A stretch of DNA of 41,878 bases from assembly GCA_002371495.1 (NCBI GenBank), contig DFIX01000045.1:1-41878 (forward strand), written 5' to 3'. Positions 1 to 7,975 of this stretch are shown in pieces. Positions within the stretch are counted from its first letter, which is position 1. The number at the start of each line of letters is the position of its first letter. Below the pieces are notes generated by a model, which was not told where the DNA came from, ran no database searches, and saw nothing but the letters and a program-made list of their open reading frames with translations. Both the position numbers and the translations under genes were made by a program. This DNA comes from Eggerthellaceae bacterium UBA3686 (GTDB taxonomy: Bacteria > Actinomycetota > Coriobacteriia > Coriobacteriales > Eggerthellaceae).

Positions 1-19
1 CGAGGGAAACGTCCCCTCG
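1..19 (+). terminator. Hairpin at window edge, probably cut
   Basis: CGAGGG (1-6) pairs with CCCTCG (14-19). The following GTCCAC suggests the left arm continued upstream of the window as GTGGAC. A hairpin with the same GTGGAC/GTCCAC arms and a GGG..CGTTTCCC centre occurs at 26647-26679. It is probably the terminator of the gene to the left. There is no clear T-run. Confidence 0.4.
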
Positions 20-29
20 TCCACAATAT

Positions 30-191
30 GGTCGGGTAGGGAAGTTACCTATCCGACCGGGCAACCGGTTTCGGTTGCCGAAGCGGGTGGCGGCGCCACC
101 GTCGCCCGCGCCTTACAAGAGGGAATTGCGCATCGCTTGCGGCCGGTAGAGGCCGTTCCGGGCAAAAGCCCGACTCCGAAGGAGGGAATCG
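30..191 (+). promoter_or_regulatory. Structured leader ahead of the MFS gene
   Basis: Several hairpins follow one another. GGTCGGGTAGG (30-40) pairs with CCTATCCGACC (48-58). GGCAACCG (60-67) pairs with CGGTTGCC (72-79). GCGGG (83-87) pairs with CCCGC (105-109). CGGGC AAAA GCCCG lies near 157-170. It ends at a strong ribosome binding site, GAAGGAGGG (178-186). The density of structure suggests a regulatory RNA or attenuator, but it matches no riboswitch class I can recognise. Confidence 0.4.
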
Positions 192-233
192 ATGCGCAGC
201 GTCCTCGTAAGCATTAGCAAAGGGGAAACTAAA

Positions 234-1625
234 ATGGCAAAACCTAACGAGGGTACTCCTCAACAGACACCGGCCTACGCATGGCCCTGCCTGTTCGCAT
301 CGTTGTTCATCGCGGTGACGCTCGTCTGGGAGTGGCAGTGGATGCCCGGTGTCACCGGCGGCACCGCAACCAAGTGGTTCCTGTTCAACAACCCCGACAT
401 TCAAGGCATGTTCGGGTTCAACCCGGCCGAGCTGCAGGGCGAAGCCCTGGGTGCCTGGTTCGGCCAGAACCTCGGCCGCTGCATCGGCATGGTCATGGGC
501 AACTCCATGAGCTGGGTGCCCATCGGCGCCATCATCATGGCCTTCCCGACCACGTTTCTGGTTCAGAAGATCGGCCCCAAGTGGGCTTCCATCATCGGCG
601 TTTGCATCGCCATCGTCGCTGCGGTCATCACCACGCTGTGCCTGACGAGCAGCTGGACTGGCTACCAGGTTGGCCGCTTCATCTTCGGCCTGGCCCTTGC
701 CTGCACCATCGTTTCCGGTCCGACCTGCGTTTCGATCTGGTTCCCGGGTGCCACCCGCGGCCGTGCCATGGCCATCTGGTCGACGTGGGCCCCGATCGGC
801 ATCTTCACCGTCAACATGTGGGGCGGCAACGTTCTCGACCTGCTCGGCGGCAACATCGTTGCGCTGAACTGGCTGTGGATCATTCTCATGGCCGTTGCCG
901 GCGTCATCTTCCTGCTTGTCTTCCGCGAGCCGCGCGGCGACGAGGTTTCCGAAGTCTCGCCTGAGCGCAAGCGCCTGCGCGACGTCCTGCAGTTCTTCAA
1001 GAGCCGCCAGCTCTGGTCGCTCATCATCCTGTTCGCGATCTTCAACTATATGAACTACGCGTTCTCGCAGTACCTTAAGACGTGGCTGGCCATGGACGTC
1101 GCGTCTGGCGGCATGGGTTGGGAAGCCGGTCCGGCCGGTCTCGTGGGCGGCATCCTGTGCGCCTGCGGCATCCTCGGCCCCATCGGCGGTTGGATCATGG
1201 ACAAGCTGCCGCGCGACAAGAAGTGGATCGCGCCGCTGCTCGGCATCATCAGCCTCACCGTCTGCATGCTGCTCTCGTTCAAGGCCAACACCCCGATCTT
1301 CGTCCTGTACGCTCTGTTCTTCTGCATCGGCAACATGTTCCTGAACGGCTGCTGCCGCCCGATGGTCCCGACCTACGTCTTCAAGGGCGGTGCCACCGCA
1401 GTGGCGTTTGGCCTGTCGTTCTTGACCTGCGGTCAGTACCTCGGCCAGATCCCGACGTCCTACGCGTTCCAGTTCGGCACGGCGGCCGGCATGTCCTACA
1501 GCGACATCATGATGACGTTCTTCGTGCCCGTCGGCGTCGTCGGTATCATCTTCGGCCTGCTCATGAAGCCGTCGAAGCCTAAAGGCGAAATCGCCGAGGG
1601 CGCCGGCAAGCCCGAAGGAAAGTAA
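234..1625 (+). CDS. MFS transporter (OFA/nitrate-nitrite-like)
   Basis: The gene encodes a 463-residue integral membrane carrier of the major facilitator superfamily with about twelve hydrophobic segments. A cytoplasmic-loop stretch (ATRGRAMAIWSTWAPIG, about residues 175-195) and a charged central loop (EPRGDEVSEVSPERKR) separate two six-helix halves, as usual for MFS. The ATG at 234 has AGGGG at 221-225. An in-frame ATG at 192 has an even better site (GAAGGAGGG, 5-base gap) and would add 14 polar residues, so the start is uncertain. The substrate cannot be read from the sequence. It lies 0.5 kb before a membrane LuxR regulator and 2.5 kb before a molybdoenzyme, so import of that enzyme's substrate or export of its product is the natural inference. 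Confidence 0.85.
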   Translation: MAKPNEGTPQQTPAYAWPCLFASLFIAVTLVWEWQWMPGVTGGTATKWFLFNNPDIQGMFGFNPAELQGEALGAWFGQNLGRCIGMVMGNSMSWVPIGAIIMAFPTTFLVQKIGPKWASIIGVCIAIVAAVITTLCLTSSWTGYQVGRFIFGLALACTIVSGPTCVSIWFPGATRGRAMAIWSTWAPIGIFTVNMWGGNVLDLLGGNIVALNWLWIILMAVAGVIFLLVFREPRGDEVSEVSPERKRLRDVLQFFKSRQLWSLIILFAIFNYMNYAFSQYLKTWLAMDVASGGMGWEAGPAGLVGGILCACGILGPIGGWIMDKLPRDKKWIAPLLGIISLTVCMLLSFKANTPIFVLYALFFCIGNMFLNGCCRPMVPTYVFKGGATAVAFGLSFLTCGQYLGQIPTSYAFQFGTAAGMSYSDIMMTFFVPVGVVGIIFGLLMKPSKPKGEIAEGAGKPEGK

Positions 1626-1645
1626 CCTAGCTGCTTAATCGCGAC

Positions 1646-1698
1646 GGTTGCTGACCAACCTTTTCGAGGGCCGTTTCTCGCAGACGAGGAGCGGCCCT
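1646..1698 (+). terminator. Tandem hairpins after the MFS gene
   Basis: GGTTG (1646-1650) pairs with CAACC (1656-1660) followed by TTTT. It is followed by a longer stem, AGGGCCG (1667-1673) with CGGCCCT (1692-1698), containing an inner CTCG/CGAG pairing. This looks like a terminator for the transporter gene. The next promoter-like TACAAT (1707-1712) follows at once. Confidence 0.55.
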
Positions 1699-1739
1699 TG
1701 TGCATGTACAATAGGCGCTGGCCTTCCGAAGGAGATTAT

Positions 1740-1985
1740 ATGAGCGAAAAAGTCTACGACGTCGTTGCGGGAGCGGGCTATCAGGGCATCAATGCCGCCG
1801 CCATCTGCGAAAACGAGGTGTTCGGACGGGGAGAAAAGGTCGGCGATTCCGCTGAAGGCGAACCGGAAACCGATGAGGTGACCGGCGCGTCGCCCGGAAC
1901 GGCGCAAGCATGCTCTGATCTGGGTCTGAACTCCCTCGAATCCAACCTCGAGCGCTTCGGCATAAAGCCGCCCGGCGTGTCGTAG
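1740..1985 (+). pseudogene. Short flavoprotein-like ORF, probable remnant
   Basis: This 81-residue frame has a very good ribosome binding site (GAAGGAGA at 1727-1734, ATG at 1740) and a TACAAT box at 1707-1712, so it may be translated. Its N-terminus, VYDVVAGAGYQGINAAA, resembles the first strand and GxGxxG loop of an FAD-binding Rossmann fold. The remainder is too short to complete the fold. A later DEVTGAS resembles the D-x-x-(S/T)-G-A-(T) site that ApbE flavinylates in FMN-binding domains, though this may be chance. The simplest reading is a gene reduced by internal deletion from a flavoprotein reductase of the kind common in Eggerthellaceae. A real small protein cannot be excluded. Confidence 0.45.
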
Positions 1986-2127
1986 CGCCTTTGGGCGTCG
2001 CCACTGTGTTGTTTTGAAAATGGCCACATGATTCTTTCATCTGTTTCTGCTATCTTCGAACATGTTTCGGTGACCAAGGCATCAGCGCCATTGGAACGTT
2101 GGCGGCAGAACGGCGGGGGGATGAATC

Positions 2128-3588
2128 ATGGGAAACGAGGCAGAAGAGTCCTCGATCAATATATCTTCGATTGAAATGTTTGCGATGGGCGGCTTCGCGC
2201 TGTTCTTCGCCTGGATGTTCATAACGTTCTTCTGGCTGTTCTGCGAATTTCCGCCCGATTTGTCTATCGGCACGCGCGACTTATCGCAGTTCTTCGTGTT
2301 CCTGGCAGTGCCCGCCGGCTATGCCGTCATGCACGTCCGCGGCAGAAATCCCAAGTTCAACGTCTTCTCGCCCTCGGTCGTCGTGTCGACTGCGCTGTGC
2401 GCCATCGCGCTTCCCGCCGTGGCTCTTGCCATGCACCTGGGGCTTCACGTTCCCTTCCCGGTCGTCTGCGTGCTCAATTTCTTGGCCGGGGCCGCAGCCG
2501 CCGCGATACAGCTGAGCTGGCTCGACGTATGCTCCCGCCTTGGCGCTGACCATTACAGTCGCTTCACTGGGCTCTCGCTCTTTGCCGGGGGGCTGCTGTT
2601 CTCGCTCGTGGCGTTCTCGCCGATTATCATGCCACCGATTTTCGGCATACTGTTCATCGTGCTCAGCGCGGGATTTCTGCAATATACGACCAAGCGCGTG
2701 GCGGGCAATGCCGACCGTGCGCCGCTCGAGTCGGTCGAGAACACCTGGCGCTTCACGCTCGAGATCGAGCCGTCGTTCTTCATGTTCGGCGTCGTGTTCG
2801 GCATCACCTTCGTCTATTTGTTCAACAGCGGATCCGAGCCGGTGCTGATCGGGCTCATCTGCACCATGGTCGGCTCGCTTGTCGTCGCCATCCTCTCGAT
2901 TGCCGACAAGCAGCTCAGCATTACGATTTACCAGCGGCTTCTCGTGGTCATCACCGTCATCGCCTGCATCGCCGTTCCTTTCGTGGACGGAGCCGGTCAG
3001 CTGGTGTGCTCGTGCGTAGTCACCGCATCGTGGGCCATGTTCATGGCCATCAACTACGGCTACATCGTCAAGAAATGCGTCGTCGCGCACGAATCGCCGC
3101 TGTTCAGGCAGGCGCCGATTCGCCTGGCCATACCAGCTTTGGGCTTTGCCGTCGGCTGGGCAGTGGCGGCGCTGATCACCATGCAGTTCGGGGCGCACTC
3201 CAACGCTTTCATGTACATGCGCCTCGTCGTCGCTGCCTTGCTCGTCATCACGGTCATGGTTTTCTTCCCGTCGAAGGCGCACCACCCGGTCGATGGCCTG
3301 TCGCCCGACGAGGTGAAGGTCACGACGACCGTCATCGCCGCCGACAAGTCCGACAAGGAGCTCTTCGAGGCTCGCTGCGCCGCAGTTGCCAAGCTCTACC
3401 AGCTCTCGCCGCGCGAAACCGAGATCCTCGGGTTCTTGGCCAAGGGTCGCAACGCCGCCTACATCCAAGAGGAGCTCGTCATCTCGCCGCATACGGTGAA
3501 GAGCCACATCTACAACATCTACCGCAAGCTCGACATCCACTCCCAGCAAAAGCTCATGGACTTCGTCGAGGATTTCCCCCTGGACTAA
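2128..3588 (+). CDS. Membrane-bound LuxR-family transcriptional regulator
   Basis: The 486-residue protein has two parts. Residues about 15-390 are strongly hydrophobic with roughly twelve membrane helices. Residues about 426-481 form a LuxR/GerE helix-turn-helix (LSPRETEILGFLAKG, then a recognition helix around SPHTVKSHIYNIYRKLDI). This architecture is characteristic of Coriobacteriia. These proteins usually sit beside the enzyme or transporter they control and are thought to sense a ligand through the membrane part. The start is ATG 2128 with GGGGG at 2115-2120; an out-of-frame ATG lies at 2121. It lies between the MFS gene and the molybdoenzyme, so control of one or both is likely. A palindrome array at 3884-3918 is a candidate binding site. 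Confidence 0.9.
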   Translation: MGNEAEESSINISSIEMFAMGGFALFFAWMFITFFWLFCEFPPDLSIGTRDLSQFFVFLAVPAGYAVMHVRGRNPKFNVFSPSVVVSTALCAIALPAVALAMHLGLHVPFPVVCVLNFLAGAAAAAIQLSWLDVCSRLGADHYSRFTGLSLFAGGLLFSLVAFSPIIMPPIFGILFIVLSAGFLQYTTKRVAGNADRAPLESVENTWRFTLEIEPSFFMFGVVFGITFVYLFNSGSEPVLIGLICTMVGSLVVAILSIADKQLSITIYQRLLVVITVIACIAVPFVDGAGQLVCSCVVTASWAMFMAINYGYIVKKCVVAHESPLFRQAPIRLAIPALGFAVGWAVAALITMQFGAHSNAFMYMRLVVAALLVITVMVFFPSKAHHPVDGLSPDEVKVTTTVIAADKSDKELFEARCAAVAKLYQLSPRETEILGFLAKGRNAAYIQEELVISPHTVKSHIYNIYRKLDIHSQQKLMDFVEDFPLD

Positions 3589-4122
3589 CCGGGCCCGTTT
3601 TCGCCATCCAATCTATCCCACCGCGTTTCAGAATGCGGGGGCGCTTCAGTTGACTTTGTTGTGAACCATGCGAAAAACAAGCGAGATTACGAAGCGGCAT
3701 CGCAGTGGGTGGCGTGACTCCGGCGATTCTGCAGCCACTGTTCCTGTATATTCACATAGGTTAGGCGAAGCCAAGCTGGAGCGCGCCATCCACTGCGATG
3801 CCGCGATGGGATAGGTATAGGCTGCAGTCCAAGCTTTTTGCGCTGGTGGCAGAAATTGTTGCAATCAGGCTGGTGAAAGACCCTCATACCATCGGTATGA
3901 AAGTGGTATTAGCATACCCATCAGGCGATATACAACCCTTCGATCGATGGTTCACTAGCGTCAGCTTCGAGGGGGAAGCAACATCGGTTGAGGGGGAATC
4001 AACCGCATATCCCGAAAGTTCCGGGGAAGACACCCGCAGCTGCTCGAGGTTAGCCGGCCGAAAACCGGCGCCGCGCGTCGTGCCAACGTGCATGGCCGTG
4101 CATTTTTGAGAGAGGAGTTGCG
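3589..4122 (+). promoter_or_regulatory. Long leader/promoter region of the molybdoenzyme operon
   Basis: This is a 534-base gap with no convincing gene. It starts with an imperfect CCGC..GCGG hairpin (around 3620-3640) that may end the regulator transcript. It contains the palindrome array at 3884-3918. Near 4050-4070 a GCCGG..CCGGC stem is followed by a TGCATGGCCGTGCA near-palindrome and a short T-run (around 4090-4107). It ends in the ribosome binding site AGAGGAG just before ATG 4123. The length and internal symmetry fit an inducible promoter with a structured 5' leader. Confidence 0.5.
3884..3918. promoter_or_regulatory. Double palindrome, candidate operator
   Basis: TCATACC-atc-GGTATGA (3884-3900) is a perfect inverted repeat. 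Five bases later GGTAT-tagc-ATACC (3905-3918) repeats the same half-sites in the opposite order. The four ATACC/GGTAT half-sites in 35 bases suit a dimeric helix-turn-helix regulator, possibly the LuxR protein encoded just upstream. Confidence 0.5.
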
Positions 4123-6501
4123 ATGGTAGAGACTTCGATTGATGCCAAGGAACGCGACGACATCGGTGCAACTAAGGAGGAAAACCAGTTCAACTTCGGC
4201 GCCGGCGAGGCGCATGAGGTGGACCCGCGCTGGAAGCATCCGGGTGAGTGGCAGTACATGGAAGACGGGATGCTCGTAACCCGCACGTCCGTGTGGTCCG
4301 CGCCTGGTTGCCATGAGGGCTGCGGCGTTCTGGTGTATTCCGATCCCGAGACCGGCAAGTTCATCAAGTGCGAGGGCGACCCCGACGATCCGTACAACCG
4401 CGGCGCCCTGTGCCCGCGCTGCCTGGCATTCAAGCAGGTTGAGTTCCATCCTGACCGCATTCTGTACCCGATGAAGCGCGCCGGCGAGCGTGGCGAGAAC
4501 AAGTGGGAGCGCATCTCGTGGGACGAGGCCCTCGAGACGTGCTACAAAGAGTTCCGTCGCATCGCCATGACCTACGGAGGCGACTCGATCCACTGCCTGC
4601 GCGGCACCGCCCGCGACAACCAGTGGCAGGTCGGCCGCATGGCCAACACGTTCGGTTCCCCGAACGAGTACGGCTTCCTGTCTGGCACCGCGTGCTACCT
4701 TCCGCGCCTGTCGCTGATGATCATGACCTATGGCGGCATGCTCATCGCCGACTTCTCGCAGTTCAGCGCTCTGCGTTACGACGATCCAGAGTGGACGTGC
4801 CCTGAGTGCACGATCGTCTGGGGCTGCAACCCCACCATTTCGAACCCCGACTTCTTCATGGGCCACTGGGTAACCGACGCCATGAAGCTTGGCTGCAAGC
4901 TGATCTCGGTCGAGCCGCGCGTCACGTGGTTGGCTGCGCATGCCGACATCCACCTGCAGCTGCGTCCCGGCACCGACACGGCTCTTGCCCTGGGCATGAT
5001 CAAGGTCATCGTCGACGAGGACCTGTACGACCATGAGTTCATCGAGAAGTGGACGTTCGGCTTCGACGAGCTGGCCGAGCGCGCCCGCGAGCTGTCTCTC
5101 GACGAGGTCGAGAAGATGACCTGGGTTCCCAAAGAGAAGATCATTGCCGCTGCCCGCCTGTTCGCCAACTCGCATCCGGCCAACGTCGTGTGGGGCCTGG
5201 CTGTCGACATGCAGTCGCAGGGCACCCCGTGTGCCCAGGCCATCGCCGCGCTTTGGACCATCACCGGCAACCTCGACATCCCCGGCGGCATGTGCTACAC
5301 CGCCGCTCCCATGGGCGTCGACCAGCCTTCCGCTGGCGCTTGGGGCATCTATGACCTCATCAACGAGGAGATGCAGAAGAAGCGCGTCGGCTGGAAAGAG
5401 TATCCGATGTACCGTTACGGCCTGACGCAGGCCATGCCCGACATGTGCCTGGAAGAGATGGAGGCCGGCAACGTCAAGGGCGTGTGGATCCAAACCTCCA
5501 ACGGCATCGCCTGCATGAGCTGCGAAGTCGACCGTTGGTACAAGGCCATGAAGAAGCCTGAGTTCATCGCCGCCTGCGACATCTTCATGAACCCGACCAT
5601 CCAGAGCTCCGCCGACATCGTCATGCCGGTTCAGACCTGGGCCGAGAAGCACTCCGTGCGCGCGCACTACTACTTCCTGTCCGCCATCACCGGCGGCTGT
5701 GCGGCCGAGGGCGAAGCGAAGTCCGACTGCGAGATCAACCGCGAGCTCGCGCAGTACTTCGACAACGACGACGAGTTCAACGCTGCCATCGAGCGCCCCG
5801 AGGGCAAGCAGCACACCTGGCCCTGGGAGACCGAGGACGAGGTCTACGACGAGATCGTCAAACCGTCCGGTTTCACGTTCCACGAGCTCATGGAGCACGG
5901 CCCGGCGTACCAGCACTACGTCTACAAGAAGTACGAGAAGGGCCTCATGCGCCCCGACGGCCAGCCTGGCTTCAACACGCCGACCGGCCGCGTGGAGTTC
6001 AGCTCTGTCCTGTTCCAGGCATACGGCTACGATCCGCTGCCTTACATCGAAGAGCCCGGCATCGGCCCCGTGTCCACGCCCGACCTGTTCGAGGATTACC
6101 CGATCATCATGATCACCGGTGCCCGCACCACCTCGTTCTTCCACTCCGAGCATCGCCAGATTCCGTATCTGCGCCAGCTCACCCCTGATCCCTGGGTCCA
6201 GATTCACCCCGAGGACGCCGCCGCTCACAACATCAGCGAAGGCGACTGGGTCTGGATCGAGAACCATCGCGGCCGCGCCCGCCAGCGCGCTCGCGTGACC
6301 TACGAAGTGCACAAGGGCGTCATCGCCGCCCAGCACGGCTGGTGGTTCCCCGAGCAGGACGGCGCCGAGCCCAACCTGTACGGCTTCCGTCAGTCCAACA
6401 TCAACCAGCTGCTTGCCAACAAGCCCGGCAAGACCGGTTTCGGCGCTGACCTGAAGTGCACGCTTTGCAAGATTTACCGTTGCAGTGAGGAGGACCTGTA
6501 A
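4123..6501 (+). CDS. Molybdopterin oxidoreductase, catechol dehydroxylase-like
   Basis: The 792-residue protein belongs to the DMSO reductase superfamily and would bind a bis-pterin Mo (or W) cofactor. Family landmarks include YPMKRAGERGENKWERISWDEAL (about 115-137), TACYLP with Cys191 at the usual metal-ligand region, PGTDTALALGM, ITGNLDIPGG, and a C-terminal half with TGRVEFSS and GDWVWIENHRGRA. The N-terminal cluster motif is incomplete: Cys63, Cys67 and Cys97 are present, but Ala60 stands where the first Cys of C-x2-C-x3-C is expected. Cys83 and Cys100 are extra. There is no twin-arginine signal, so it should be cytoplasmic. It overlaps its Fe-S partner by one base. The context (MFS, membrane LuxR) resembles known catechol dehydroxylase loci; the substrate is unknown. 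The start has AGAGGAG at an ideal distance. Confidence 0.88.
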   Translation: MVETSIDAKERDDIGATKEENQFNFGAGEAHEVDPRWKHPGEWQYMEDGMLVTRTSVWSAPGCHEGCGVLVYSDPETGKFIKCEGDPDDPYNRGALCPRCLAFKQVEFHPDRILYPMKRAGERGENKWERISWDEALETCYKEFRRIAMTYGGDSIHCLRGTARDNQWQVGRMANTFGSPNEYGFLSGTACYLPRLSLMIMTYGGMLIADFSQFSALRYDDPEWTCPECTIVWGCNPTISNPDFFMGHWVTDAMKLGCKLISVEPRVTWLAAHADIHLQLRPGTDTALALGMIKVIVDEDLYDHEFIEKWTFGFDELAERARELSLDEVEKMTWVPKEKIIAAARLFANSHPANVVWGLAVDMQSQGTPCAQAIAALWTITGNLDIPGGMCYTAAPMGVDQPSAGAWGIYDLINEEMQKKRVGWKEYPMYRYGLTQAMPDMCLEEMEAGNVKGVWIQTSNGIACMSCEVDRWYKAMKKPEFIAACDIFMNPTIQSSADIVMPVQTWAEKHSVRAHYYFLSAITGGCAAEGEAKSDCEINRELAQYFDNDDEFNAAIERPEGKQHTWPWETEDEVYDEIVKPSGFTFHELMEHGPAYQHYVYKKYEKGLMRPDGQPGFNTPTGRVEFSSVLFQAYGYDPLPYIEEPGIGPVSTPDLFEDYPIIMITGARTTSFFHSEHRQIPYLRQLTPDPWVQIHPEDAAAHNISEGDWVWIENHRGRARQRARVTYEVHKGVIAAQHGWWFPEQDGAEPNLYGFRQSNINQLLANKPGKTGFGADLKCTLCKIYRCSEEDL

Positions 6502-6860
6502 TGTCTAGGAATGGTATTTTGGTCGACTATCAGTACTGCACCGGCTGCTACTCCTGCGAGGTCGCATGCCAGGCCGAGCACGAGCTGCCCTTGGAGCAGT
6601 GGGGCGTCAAGGTCATGACGAACGGCCCGTGGCCCATCAAGGATGCCGACGGCAACCCAACCGACCGCTACGTGTACGACAACATCCCCGCGTTCACCCG
6701 CGTGTGCGATCTGTGCGCCGAGCGCCAGGAGAAGGGCAAGCTGCCTTCCTGCGTGTTCCATTGCCAGGCTAAGTGCATGGAGTTCGGCCCGGTCGAGGAG
6801 CTCGCCAAGAAGCTCGCCGAGAAACCCGAGCAGTACCTCTGGGTTCCGCCTGCGGCGTAA
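6501..6860 (+). CDS. Small [4Fe-4S] ferredoxin-like subunit
   Basis: This 119-residue electron-transfer protein partners the preceding molybdoenzyme; its ATG overlaps that gene's stop codon (TAATG) with GGAGG just upstream. It has one full cluster motif near the N-terminus (CTGCYSCEVAC, residues 13-23) and a second Cys group (CDLC at about 71-74, then a loop and C-x3-C-x3-C to about residue 95). DmsB/PsrB-type subunits usually have about 190 residues and four clusters, so this is a reduced version with probably two. There is no membrane anchor or NrfD subunit nearby, so electrons are likely delivered by soluble carriers. Confidence 0.85.
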   Translation: MSRNGILVDYQYCTGCYSCEVACQAEHELPLEQWGVKVMTNGPWPIKDADGNPTDRYVYDNIPAFTRVCDLCAERQEKGKLPSCVFHCQAKCMEFGPVEELAKKLAEKPEQYLWVPPAA

Positions 6861-6896
6861 AGCTTCGGCTTTCGATAACTGATCGATTGCATTGCG

Positions 6897-6925
6897 AAGG
6901 GGCGGCTTATGTAGTCGCCCCTTTT
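6897..6925 (+). terminator. Intrinsic terminator after the molybdoenzyme operon
   Basis: GGGGCG (6899-6904) pairs with CGCCCC (6916-6921), extended by AA/TT and followed by TTTT. It is a classic rho-independent terminator 37 bases past the Fe-S subunit stop. Confidence 0.8.
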
Positions 6926-6957
6926 GTTCGAGAGACGTGGGTGTTGGGGTCCTGCCG

Positions 6958-7161
6958 CTCGGCTTGCCCGGGGGCTCCGTTTTCAACCGCCTCGCGCTTA
7001 TTCCCTCTTTCAACCGCGCAATTGAAAGCGGCGATTGGAGGCGATGGGCTGGCTTTCCCACTCAGAGTCTGCGGCGCCTGCTTGCGTTGCCGCTTTCCTA
7101 TGCGCGCGGTTGAAAGAGGGGCGCTCGGAAGGTTGTAAACGGCGCCCCCGGGCAAGCCGAG
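6958..7161. repeat. Long nested inverted repeat (~200 bp)
   Basis: Three nested arms are visible: an 18-base perfect outer arm (6958-6975 with 7144-7161), a CCCTCTTTCAACCGCG arm near 7002-7019 matching one near 7099-7118 in inverted orientation, and an inner GAAAGCGGC (7024-7032) with GCCGCTTTC (7090-7098). The motif TTCAACCGC also occurs as a direct repeat within the left arm. No gene is present. It looks like a miniature palindromic or MITE-like element, or a very long RNA hairpin. Confidence 0.65.
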
Positions 7162-7279
7162 CTCCCGATTCTTTGGGAGCGGGGCAATAGGGCGCTTGGA
7201 AAAGTCGAAGGCAGAGACCCTCCGCGAAAACGAAACAGCTGACGTAGGGAAATGAACGTCGAAGGATAGGAGCTATCTC

Positions 7280-7816
7280 ATGGATTGCGCAGAGCTGAAA
7301 GAGCAGATTGCCAAGGCGCCGGTTGCGTCGCGCGAGCAGTTGCAGAGGATCTATATGTTTATGACGGCGGGCGATGCGCCGTTGCCCGAGTTTGCCGAGA
7401 TCATCGAGCAGGCAGATGGGTACCAGGATGTCATCGAGGCGGTCTACCGCGACGATAACCGCAAGTTCTCGTTGCTGTGGGCCGAGTGCGCCAAGTTCAA
7501 GCGCCGCAACTGGCTCGCGTTCTTCGAGCCCAAGATGCTCATCGAGAACGCGCGCATGAAGACCGACGGCCTGCCCGTGCAGTTCGGCTCCGGCGTTATG
7601 CTCGCGCCTACGGGCAGCCGCGACAACATCGCCAACTTCTACGTGTTCGCATCCAAGGCGTTCAACGCCAACGCGGCCGAGTTCGTGACATCCATCGGCG
7701 GCACGTTCACCATCCTCGACTACGAATTCTGCGGCATCTACGGCCTGTACAAGTACCGCGGCAGCGTCATCCTCGAGGAGTGGCAGGTCGAGCGCGAGCC
7801 CGTGAAAAATGTGTAA
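7280..7816 (+). CDS. Hypothetical protein, 178 aa
   Basis: I do not recognise this family. It is a soluble protein without signal peptide or membrane helix: an acidic helical N-terminus (residues 1-60), a central basic-aromatic stretch (KRRNWLAFFEPKML, about 74-87), and a C-terminal part rich in Gly, Phe and Tyr that looks like beta strands (residues 100-170). The start ATG 7280 has AGGAG a few bases upstream. Codon use matches its neighbours. The last residues (-KNV) and the stop codon are supplied by a REP-like palindrome (7806-7844), so the original C-terminus may have been altered. Confidence 0.7.
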   Translation: MDCAELKEQIAKAPVASREQLQRIYMFMTAGDAPLPEFAEIIEQADGYQDVIEAVYRDDNRKFSLLWAECAKFKRRNWLAFFEPKMLIENARMKTDGLPVQFGSGVMLAPTGSRDNIANFYVFASKAFNANAAEFVTSIGGTFTILDYEFCGIYGLYKYRGSVILEEWQVEREPVKNV

Positions 7817-7844
7817 AAAGGGTCAGACCCTTTTTACACATTTT
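7806..7844. repeat. REP-like palindrome, GGGTCAGACCC type
   Basis: Perfect 19-base arms meet at a single central A (7825). Flanking A and T runs make it a bidirectional intrinsic terminator. The stop codon of the 178-residue gene lies in the left arm. Confidence 0.85.
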
Positions 7845-7885
7845 CGTTATTGTCCACGAAAGCACAGGCAGCATCGCGCGTTGCA

Positions 7886-7922
7886 AAAATGTGAAAAAGG
7901 GGTCTGACCCTTTTTACACATT
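7886..7922. repeat. REP-like palindrome, GGGTCTGACCC type
   Basis: A second copy lies 42 bases after the first, with the centre T instead of A and one arm reading TGTGAAAAAG rather than TGTGTAAAAAG. The pair forms a doublet resembling a BIME. Confidence 0.8.
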
Positions 7923-7975
7923 GCCTGGCGAGGGCGATGAGCTAGCGGGCGCGGTTACCGGCGTAACTGGTGGGG

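Noticed and set aside
2281..3549. Long minus-strand open frame opposite the LuxR-family gene
   Set aside because: It is rich in Arg, Asp, Glu and His with no domain, and lies entirely opposite a gene with clear membrane helices and a LuxR domain. It is a GC-bias shadow.
3961..6336. 791-residue minus-strand open frame opposite the first molybdoenzyme
   Set aside because: The plus strand has clear family motifs and a ribosome binding site. The minus frame is an artefact of high GC at third positions.
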